A stretch of 20,274 nucleotides of DNA from contig ASPP01000842.1 of the NCBI GenBank assembly GCA_000512085.1, forward strand, positions 1 to 20,274, in the 5' to 3' direction. A program made the position numbers and the translations under genes. Positions 1-7,832 of this stretch are shown piece after piece (position 1 is the stretch's first letter; each line of letters starts with the position of its first letter). The DNA is from Reticulomyxa filosa (taxonomy: Eukaryota; Foraminifera; Reticulomyxidae). The notes under the pieces are model-generated. The model did not search any database. It had not been told where the DNA came from and saw nothing but the letters and a program-made list of their open reading frames with translations.

Positions 1-470
1 AACACAAACAAAACTTGTGTCATAATAACGTGCGATTGATTTATCTCGAGACCCCTTCAAGAAGTAATGTTCCAACGCTCTTTGGAAGGAAAAGACCGTG
101 TAAAAACATGCCCTAATTTTTGGCCATTATCTTCATTTTCAGTATTTTACAACAAAGGATGTTTAAAATAACTTACTACACATCTTTTTTACTACCTAAT
201 CATTTTTTTAAACAAAAAGTACTTGAAACATTTTTATATTACAATTGCGAAATCAATTTTATATCGCTCAGATCAAAAAATCTATAACTGCATTTCATAG
301 ACTCAATTCTCAATGCTGCAAACTAAGTTAGAGATGTAACTGGTTCTTGTTTTGGAAACAGAGTTTGTTCCTGGGAACTTTTTTAAATCAAAACTCCAAA
401 TTGGTTATAATCACGTTTTACAGTTTTAAACTAGTGAAGTGAAATCAAGTTTAATCTCTCTTTTATTATA
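1..470. other. Upstream region of the Kelch-WD40 gene, mostly non-coding
   Basis: AT-rich sequence with no convincing long reading frame. The left edge has a 6-bp inverted repeat (ACACAA at 2-7, TTGTGT at 15-20). On the minus strand, positions 79 to 1 read open off the edge with a protein-like composition (it includes LEHYFLKGSRDKS). They follow a pyrimidine-rich stretch ending in AAAG, which could be a 3' splice site, so this may be an exon of a minus-strand gene lying mostly to the left. That exon is only a weak suggestion. The promoter of the gene starting at 471 must lie here, but I cannot point to a core element. Confidence 0.35.
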
Positions 471-2791
471 ATGGATCGAACTGATATCAAAACAGTTGAA
501 TCTCTAAATCTTACTGACGTCGCAGCTCCTTTCGAAATTTTGACTTCTTTGCCTTTTTTGCGTCGTTTTGCCCAGTATATATTGTACAAAGATGAAGTTC
601 TTATATTTGGAAGTCATGTAAAAAGAGAATGCTATTCTTATCATACAATAAAGAATCAATATAAAATTATCTGTTCATATCCAAAAAACGTTGAATTGCA
701 TGCGCATTGTGTAGTAAAGCTTATGAATAATAATCCAAATGAAATTAATATATTATCATTTGGTGGATCTGAATTTTCAAAAAGACACACATTGAAAATG
801 AAATATGTAAGCGTTTGGAATGATAATAAAGAAATTGGAATTAAAAGTGAAAAAAAGAATCGTGTTAATGAATGGATACCTTTTACTGATAATAAGGATA
901 TACCATATTTGATTGGTAGAAATCAAGATGATCATCGTGGTGCTCGAGCAGTAATTGGTGGAAATAATAACAATTTATTATTCATTACTTATTACCCAGA
1001 AGATATTGACGTATTTGATTTAAATACATGCCAATTTATTAAACATGATAAATTACCAATTGAAAATTGGATAAGATGTCATTGTTTTATAATAAAAACA
1101 GAAAATAATTTATCAATAATAAAGACAAAGAAAAAAAAACATGAACTTATGTTTTTTTCTCAAAGTAATGGTTTATCAATTGAATATGACGAAGAAAATA
1201 ATATTTTTCAATTTCATAAAGTGCGAGTTTGTACATCTATTAAGTCATTTGTTTTTTATGGATATGTTTATATTAATGATGTTATTTTATTTTTTGGAGG
1301 ACATGATAATGCTGAAGTTGGTGCCACAAGGGAAATACATAAATATTCGACAACACAAAATAAATGGACAAAATCTGAACACATTCTACCAATTGCACTC
1401 AGTGATTATGTAGCATTATTAAGTGAAGATAATGTATATATTCATATTCTTGGAGAGAATGATGGAAAGAAAGATACAGGAACATATATGAAAACAAGAT
1501 TAACGGAATGGATACAAGAAGAAACAGAAATAGAAAGACAATGGATAACGGAAGAAGAAGAAAAAATAAAGATTGAAGAAATTAAAATAGAATTAGAAAA
1601 AATAAAAGATGTAAATATTGAAAAATGGAAAGTTAATTAATTTGATTTTATTTACTGTGATAATTTATTCTTAATATCATATGATTATAAAAAAGAAAAA
1701 AAAGGAAATTGAAATGATAATTGAATATTGGGCTCATTCATTATTCATTAATGTTGGATGGATTCAAGATTTTAATATTATTATTTTAAATTATATTTTG
1801 GTATCTATTTGTTTAAATTATTTAATTTAATTATATTTAAATATTAAATACACAAATAAATAAATAAATAAATAAATAAATAAAAATTATATTTATAATA
1901 GATGAAATATTTTAAAACAATAAAAATTCTTGAAGGACATTCTGAAAATGTAAATAATGTTAAATTTTCACCTGATGGAACTAAAATTATTTCATCTTCT
2001 CGTGATATGACAATTCGCTTGTGGGATGTAAAATTAGGTAAAGAAATTCAAATATTGAAAGGACATTCAGATAAAATTAATTATGCAGAATTTTCACCTG
2101 ATGGAAATATGATTGTATCATGTTCAGTGGATAAAATGATTTGGCTATGGGATGCAAATTCATATTTAATAATTAAAAAATTAGAAGAACGTTCACAAGA
2201 TATAAGAAGTGCACATTTTTCACCAGATGGAAAAACTATTATATCATGTTCATATGATGAAACAATTCGAATATGGGATATAGAATCTGGAAAACAAATA
2301 AAAAGTTTAGAAGGACATTCTGAGGTAGTAAATGATGCAACATTTTCATTAAATGGTCAAATTATTGCATCTGCATCTTATGATAATACTATTAGAATTT
2401 GGGATACAAAATCAGGTAAAAAAATTAAAAATTAAAAGGTCATTCAGATAATGTACTTAAAGTACAATTTTCTCCAGATGGAAATTTTATTATATCTTGT
2501 TCATGGGATAAAACAATTCGTATTTGGGATTTAATATTAAAAAAACAAATTAAAACATTATTGGGACATTCTGATGTAATAAGAGATGTAAAATTCTTTC
2601 CAAATAGTCAAACTATCGTATCATGCTCAATGGATAAGACTATTCGATTATGGGACATTAAATTTGAAATTGAAATACAAAAATTAGAAGGACATTCAGA
2701 TTATATAACAGGGATAGATGTTTCACCAGATGGTAATATTATTGCATCATCTTCCAATGATGGAACAATTCGATTATGGGGATTATTATAA
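471..2791 (+). CDS. Kelch-linker-WD40 double-propeller protein, 3 exons
   Basis: Proposed exons are 471-1610, 1705-1800 and 1902-2791, with two phase-0 GT-AG introns of 94 and 101 bp. The product is about 708 residues. Residues 1-380 are Kelch-like: paired-glycine strands such as ILSFGGSE and [10 protein letters not shown] followed by W/Y positions, ending in a Glu/Lys-rich helix. Exon 2 gives a 32-residue linker ([17 protein letters not shown]). Residues ~421-708 are seven WD40 repeats of 42 residues, each with GHS, FSPDG, SCS-D and TIRLWD elements, enough for one closed seven-blade propeller. It is probably a cytoplasmic protein-interaction scaffold; no partner can be inferred. In exon 3 the frame breaks at an A5 run (2427-2431): one more A would join repeats 4 and 5 without loss. 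I recall similar Kelch and WD40 proteins from Reticulomyxa. The architecture is well supported; the function is unknown. Confidence 0.82.
1854..1885. repeat. (AAAT)n microsatellite in intron 2 of the Kelch-WD40 gene
   Basis: About seven tandem AAAT units lie just before the 3' splice site (AG at 1900-1901) of the second intron. The tract adds stops in all forward frames, which is why the WD40 exon looks like a separate gene. Confidence 0.9.
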
Positions 2792-3049
2792 ACTACCAAA
2801 TTATATTCAAACAAAAATTCAATTCTTTAGTCTTTTTATTTTTATTTTTATTTTTATGTGAATATCACACTCTTTTGTTTTGTGAATCTGTTTACAAAAG
2901 AATATTTCTTCATTTTAAATAAACCATTGAGCATTTCTTAATCATTGAACGTATACAAAAAATAATTACAAATAAGAATTCGTCAAAAGCCAGTTTTTTT
3001 AAACTTAAACTGGAGATTCAACTTTCTGAAGAGCACTTTTGACAAAAAC
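2792..3049. other. Intergenic spacer with structured element before the 7TM gene
   Basis: AT-rich spacer. An AATAAA-like hexamer near 2915-2922 could serve polyadenylation of the upstream gene. The last 70 bases hold a nested inverted repeat: GTCAAAAG (2982-2989) with CTTTTGAC (3036-3043), and directly inside it CCAGTTT (2990-2996) with AAACTGG (3007-3013). The remaining bulge can form a small TTCA/TGAA hairpin, so the RNA could fold as a three-way junction that ends 6 nt before the start codon at 3050. No function is known. Confidence 0.5.
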
Positions 3050-4053
3050 ATGTTTGTTGTAGAAAATGCAGGGTATAAAAGCAAAGCAGGCTTCATTGTG
3101 TCCGTTTTATTGGTTTGGTGCTGTGTTATGTACTTGGTGTTTTTGTTGGTGGTCGTGCTGAAGAGTCTATGGCCGGAGATGCAGCTTATAAAAACGATAA
3201 GATCGTACAGTCTTTCCGGTCCAACTTCGACAGGAGAATCAGGAGATTTAAGACCTTCATCTTCAACAATAGACAAAAGTGACATCAATAAAATGTTAAA
3301 ATGGTTTCTGACCTTGTACATCATTAGTGCAATTGTATTTGGGATAACGACTCTAACCGAGCAAATTGTATACGCAACAGCACAAGCAAGTCCGTGTCCT
3401 GGCTCTTATTACTCAGTATTAATTTTATCCTATGCTCGTCCGACATTATATGCATTTTTTGCAGTACGTATCGACACAGTATTCAAAAATAGTGTGTTCG
3501 AATTGTCCAAATGGCTTCGGTTCATTATCGTGTATTTTCCCGTACCTACGTACGTGACCCTTATGACTGCACGTGTTGCATACGGTCGATCTCACAGTTG
3601 CAATTTTGTGGACAATGTACTAAGTGGAATTAAAATTAGTTATACGTTGACCGACATTATGTGCTTGCTCATCTTATTTTTTGTCTTCATTTACAAATTA
3701 TTCCAAGTTTTGATTGCAAAAAGAGTTCTTTTTTTCTTGACTGTAATCCCTTTTTACATTTTTATTATTTATGTCTTTTTGAAAAAAAATAATAGTTGAC
3801 AAAAAATCCTGAAGTGTCCGCCGAAACAAGAGTTGACCTGCGTGCGTTGGTTAAAAAACTTTTTTCATTGTACATATTTGCACAAATTTCCACTTTCGTT
3901 GCGTATGCATTTAGCATTGTGCCATCAATGTATACTTATCGATTGGTCGCTTCTTCCTTTGATGCTTGCATGCAAAGTACTGCTATTTTCTTGTCATTTA
4001 AGTTTGCAAATAAATATTACCAGCGATTTTTTTTATGTAATAAAGTTAATTGA
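3050..4053 (+). CDS. Seven-transmembrane receptor-like protein, orphan, 2 exons
   Basis: Exon 1 is 3050-3706 (219 codons). A phase-0 GT-AG intron spans 3707-3795 (89 bp), and exon 2 is 3796-4053, giving about 304 residues. I count seven hydrophobic helices, near residues 14-39, 83-108, 121-146, 155-178, 196-219, 238-263 and 266-291. Features shared with GPCR-like folds are a short N-terminus, a Cys before helix 3 (C116), a Cys in the loop between helices 4 and 5 (C184) that could pair with it, an Arg at the inner end of helix 3 (AVRID), a short third inner loop and a basic tail after helix 7 (KFANKYYQRF). There is no DRY or NPxxY in classical form and I recognise no family. Readthrough of the intron would give a false eighth hydrophobic stretch. 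The C-terminus is uncertain: a T8 run at 4027-4034 decides whether the protein stops at 4053 or continues to about 4360. Confidence 0.7.
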
Positions 4054-4360
4054 TGAAAACTGCAGCGCGATGGGAGTCTCGCTTTATTTGCAAAAAATTT
4101 TAAAGAAAACCGATAATGCCTTTTTTTATGTGTATTTTTTTGTTCTCCCTCTCGGTACAATTTTATTTTTAGACATTGAGAAAAACGAAAGGGAAAAGGG
4201 GGTGTACATTTTTTTGCTTCTTTTTTTCTTTTTTATTTCTCTTTTCTTTTTCATTTGTAAGGCTAAAAAACAAACTTGGGCACTGTTATGGAATTGCTTA
4301 CAATTTACTCAAAAAACTCGTTTCGATCAAAAAAAAATTTCAATATTCGCTCATTCGTGA
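4054..4360 (+). other. Possible extended tail of the 7TM protein
   Basis: If the T8 run at 4027-4034 were T7, the reading frame would pass from the end of helix 7 into an open frame to the TGA at 4358-4360. The first ~30 codons look like a cytoplasmic tail (IDENCSAMGVSLYLQKILKK). A very T-rich stretch follows that reads as poly-Phe/Leu and may be an intron: GT at 4130, AG at 4260-4261, 132 bp, a multiple of three. After it comes AKKQTWALLWNCLQFTQK. The short-tail version ending at 4053 is equally possible. Confidence 0.35.
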
Positions 4361-4460
4361 TTTTTTTTATATCTCAATTTGGCTTTGTTGAATTTGTGTG
4401 AGTAAAACGTGGTACTTAAAAAAAAATGAGCGAATAGATGTGAGGAGGTCCTCATTTTTT
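4344..4460. repeat. Overlapping inverted repeats with a shared middle arm
   Basis: TATTCGCTCATT (4344-4355) is the perfect reverse complement of AATGAGCGAATA (4425-4436). The same middle segment, as AAAAAATGAG (4421-4430), is also the perfect reverse complement of CTCATTTTTT (4451-4460). A transcript could therefore form one hairpin or the other, but not both. The element lies at the 3' end of the 7TM gene region. Confidence 0.6.
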
Positions 4461-4497
4461 CTAACAGGGCTTATTTATTAATTATAAATCTGAGATA

Positions 4498-5247
4498 TCA
4501 AGACAGGCTTATTGAAATATCTATCCCTCTTGCAAAATTGGAATGACGTGTTAGTTCCTGATACTTTTGTTCAGTTTTTATATCCCACAAATGAAGCTTG
4601 CCTTCATCCGAACATGATACAATAGCTTGACTGTCAAGAAGAAATTTTGCACTTGTTATCTCGTTTTTTGTCTTCCGCCAATTGTTTTATTTTTTTTCCT
4701 GAAGCAATATCTCACACGAATTATTTTGTCTTTTGAATAAGATAAACAAAAAGTGAATCCCAAGATAACTGTACTCCAATAATAGCAGCTGCATTGTCCT
4801 TCAATACATTAGTCTTGACACTAGGTTTAATATCTTATATTTCAATTGTATTATTCGTTGATGCTGAAATTATTATTTGTTCATTTGAAGAAAAGTATAC
4901 GTCTTGATTGCTTTGTATCATTCTAAACGTTTTACACCCCACAATCGAGTTGTTGTATCCGATAAACTCGACACAATAAAGTTACCATCAGATGAAAATT
5001 GTGCTCTTGCCACACTACCTGAGTATCTTGTTAATATTTTCATTCCCTGTTTTGAGTTTAAATCCCATATTCGGGTTATCTTATCCATTGAACATGATAC
5101 AATAATATTTCCATCTGGTGAAAATTCTGTATCATTTACTTGATTCGAATGTTCTTTAAAAATATTAATTTTATTTTCAGTTTTTATATCTAATACACGA
5201 ATCAGATTGTCAGAAGAAGACAGAGTCATCTTAGTTTCATTAATAAA
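4498..5247 (-). pseudogene. Decayed WD40-repeat gene copy
   Basis: The minus strand reads as WD40 repeats across 750 bp, but in broken frames. The clean part (5229-4918) has two good repeats with [21 protein letters not shown] and TTRLWG elements. Downstream come frames containing SASTNNTIEI followed by a stop where W of the WD pair should be, two more stops near 4725, and a frame shift. The last segment (EITSAKFLL, IVSCSDEGKLHLWDIKTEQ) ends at a TGA at 4498-4500. A good splice acceptor (TTCTAG) precedes the open part at 5248. Several stops and shifts not tied to homopolymers make this a pseudogene, related to the intact WD40 exon at 1902-2791 but on the opposite strand. Confidence 0.75.
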
Positions 5248-5387
5248 CTAGAATGTAGCACAAAATAAGATTGCCAAACCGTCAATTCGTTCATCGTTAA
5301 AAAATGATCAATCTAATGTTTAAGTATCATTTCCATTTCTTTTTGCTGCTTTTATTATATGTGGCACCTGTTGTCCTATTCTCGTTC

Positions 5388-5597
5388 TTATTCCATTTTC
5401 TCTTCTAAAGTGCTATTACGTAATTTTATTGTAATTGTAGCGTTCTCAGTATTTATACTGTTGTCTGTGTTTGGGTCGATATCATAATCATTGTGATAGA
5501 TCACGTTTATCTGAGTATTCTGTAATGACAAGGGTGCATTATACAACATCGTATCAAGTCCTATATCTGGTTGTTTTAAAGCCTCTTTGTAGTTGTT
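5388..5597 (-). other. 70-codon open frame, possible exon or remnant
   Basis: The minus strand is open between a stop at 5598-5600 and a TAA at 5388-5390. The reading is polar and protein-like (MLYNAPLSLQNTQINVIYHN from the ATG at 5547-5549, then D/N/T-rich). One extra base near 5398 would let it run further toward a GT at ~5369, and the acceptor before the WD40 pseudogene is only ~120 bp away. It could be the upstream exon of that dead gene. I recognise no domain. Confidence 0.3.
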
Positions 5598-5616
5598 TTA
5601 AATATTTACTGCTAGT

Positions 5617-5659
5617 GTAGTGATACTACCTACGTCACAATGGAGTCAGTATGACTCCA
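5617..5659. repeat. Pair of adjacent short palindromes
   Basis: GTAGT-GAT-ACTAC (5617-5629) is followed by TGGAGTCA-GTA-TGACTCCA (5641-5659), a perfect 8-bp stem with a 3-base loop. Some piggyBac-type transposon ends carry GTCA/TGAC palindromes of this kind (from memory). No matching second end was found. Confidence 0.5.
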
Positions 5660-6489
5660 AATATTTCACTTTTTTTAAAATTTAATTTCACAAAATCCAT
5701 TTTCACTTTTCTTAAAAACGTACTTTCCCGCGCCGGATTCTCTACACACGGTTTCTATTTCTGAATGAAACCACATCTGTCAATTTATCTTGGAAAAAAT
5801 GCAATAATTCTACAGACTCCAATGTCATCTATATTTTTTGTCATTTTGCAATTTTTTTCAAGGATGTGGAGGCGTGCTAATTATTTTGTGATAGGACACG
5901 ACGTTGAAATGATTTAGTTATTGAAGTGCAAAAAAATTATGATTGTATATTATTTCTACTAATATGTCATAATAGAATGTAAAAAAGAAATTTTGCTACT
6001 ATTTCTTGTTTAAAGTGAATTAAGTGCTATAACAAAGAAAAAGAAGATTTTCAGATTAAAGCAGTGTTAATAAATCAATGTTCTAATTGAAAATGTCTAC
6101 ATTTGAATTACACTGCTAATCTTTCTCCAGCAATAATATATGAACGAAGTAACAAAGGTTTAATTCGATTCAGGGAAAAGCGAGGCGCTTTGCCCAAAAC
6201 ATTAAAGGAATAAAGCTTGTTCCTTACCTGAAGTGAAATAGGAAGTAACGTCTTGCATCTCAATAAAAAGTAGTAATTATTCAACAAAGAGTAACATAAG
6301 AAGATTAATAAGTTTTACTGAACTTGATTTATGACAACAAAAAAATTATTGAAAAATTTAATGAGCAATTACTATGAATAACGCACACTTGCAAAGTGCG
6401 ATTCAAATTGGAAGTGGTAACTTGAGCCAGAAGTATTATAAAAAATTCAGTCCAAAAGTGATCACTAGTTCAAAAAAGGAAATCCATTT
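5660..6489. other. Gene-poor spacer with fragmentary coding-like sequence
   Basis: No complete gene seen. It holds a GGTTTC/GAAACC inverted repeat (5750-5772), an AGCAGTGT/ACACTGCT inverted repeat with a 42-base loop (6060-6117) and an AAGCG/CGCTT hairpin near 6178-6190. At 6091-6213 the plus strand is open for 40 codons with a protein-like reading (IIYERSNKGLIRFREKRG, then LPKTLKE and a stop). The last part vaguely recalls the IRKNRKGLP stretch of piggyBac transposases, but this is too short to call. The right end is the 3' flank of the QPRT gene. Confidence 0.3.
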
Positions 6490-7629
6490 TTATTCACTGA
6501 ATTTAAGTGAAATATCTAACGCTTGTACTGAGTGTGTGACAGAACCAGTGGAAACAAAATCAACATTAGTTTTAGCAACTTGTGCGACACTTTCCAAAGT
6601 GATATTGCCACTAGCCTCAGTTTCAAATCTGCCACTGATAATTTGCAAGGCTTTCTCCAACATGGTAGTGTCCACAACCCCTTTTTTTTCCGTTCGCTTG
6701 ACCATATTGTCCAACATAATTCGCTGAACTTTGCCTTTGGCATACGAGCAAACTCGTTCCACTTGTTCCAAAGTGGCACACTCGATTTCAATTGGGATGC
6801 TTTCATGTTTCAATTTTTCATTGTTTTGGATGTAATTTAAACAGTTGTCAATGGCCTTTTCTATGCCACCACTCGCCGTAATATGATTATCTTTGATCAT
6901 TATCATATCATACAATCCCATTCGATGATTGTGTCCACCTCCGTGACTCACTGCCAATTTATCTTTTATGTTTATTTTTTTTTTTGTTCTCCTACTTTTT
7001 GCATTCGTCACAATACAAAAGTTTCTTTTTGTTATACCTAATATTCGGAGACCAGGTGCTGTTTTCCGTGTGTCCAATAAAATGGTTTTGGATTTCACGG
7101 ATGATATCTGGTCTACCATTGCTCTTGTTTGGGTAGCAATACCACTCATTCTATACTCATGTACAAAAAATAAAATGCGTATATATATATTTTTTTTTTC
7201 CTTCTTTCATCCCTTCCTCCTCCCTCACCTTTGCATTATGTTCAATGCAATGCGCTCACCCGTCAAAATCGATTGCGATCTTCCTTTTATGTCACATATC
7301 TTATCTCCCGGCTGGACAATGTCTCCATTTTTTTTGTGCCAGTTTAATGTCACTTTTTCATCAATGAATTCAAATACTTTGTTCACTACGTTCGTCCCTG
7401 ATACTACCCCATTGGCTTTTGCCAATAAATATGCATGCGAAATTTGCTCTTTTGGGACTGTTGATAGTGTCGTTATGTCACCTCGATCCGAAAGATCCTC
7501 TTTTAACGCTGTTTCAATAACACGGATGATCTCCGCTTCTTCAACTACATGTTGCAGTTTTAAGCGTTTGGTCGGGGAAGTATCCTCTTCTTTTTTGTTT
7601 TCGGTGACTAATTCCTGAGGTTTTGACAT
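6490..7629 (-). CDS. QPRT: Quinolinate phosphoribosyltransferase, 3 exons
   Basis: Exons on the minus strand are 7629-7229, 7150-7038 and 6962-6490, with introns of 78 bp (7151-7228) and 75 bp (6963-7037); the product is 328 residues. The enzyme (NadC family, EC 2.4.2.19) makes nicotinate mononucleotide, CO2 and PPi from quinolinate and PRPP in de novo NAD synthesis. Motifs in order are ALNIMQRMSGIAT (~128-140), DTRKTAPGLRILDK (160-173), GGGHNHRMGLYD (179-190), IKDNHI (194-199), the acidic IEIE (229-232), MLDN (254-257) and C-terminal STGSVTHSVQALD. These carry the expected catalytic Arg/Lys/His, Glu and Asp residues. Family members are usually ~280-300 residues; the extra length is a charged N-terminal extension of about 30 residues with a KRLK cluster. 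The second intron is a multiple of three with no stop, so readthrough adds a false 25-residue insert in the active-site region. The AATAAA hexamer overlaps the stop codon. Confidence 0.95.
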
Positions 7630-7832
7630 TGTTGTTTTTGAAATTTTTCTCCCTTCTCTATGTTTTGTCCCTTTTCAGGTTTAACGTTTTTTAACAACAA
7701 ATAACTAATATTTTCTTACGATTGTGCCGAACTGTAAATTGTTAACATTGACAGACCAGTTGAACGGTGGGGAATATAAAAAAACATTTTGCATCTTAAC
7801 TTGGCAATCTTGCATTATTTGAAACTGGGATA
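7630..7832. promoter_or_regulatory. Divergent intergenic region between QPRT and WRAP53
   Basis: The start codons of the two divergent genes are separated by 203 bp, so both 5' UTRs and promoters must fit here unless transcripts overlap. It has T-rich and A-rich patches but no TATA box or known motif I can name. A shared bidirectional promoter is an inference from spacing only. Confidence 0.5.

Noticed and set aside
3707-3799. Extra hydrophobic segment at the end of the first 7TM ORF (to the stop at 3799)
   Set aside because: It is intron readthrough: it begins with GT, ends with AG before a phase-0 continuation that contains the next helices, and has the T-rich texture of an intron.
4690-4917. 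Alternative genetic code explaining stops in the WD40 copy
   Set aside because: All other genes here end at standard stops and have no internal TAA/TAG/TGA in conserved exons, so decay is simpler.
6150-6200. tRNA-like B box (ATTCGATTC)
   Set aside because: The first base is wrong for GTTC, no A box is present at the right distance and no cloverleaf could be drawn.
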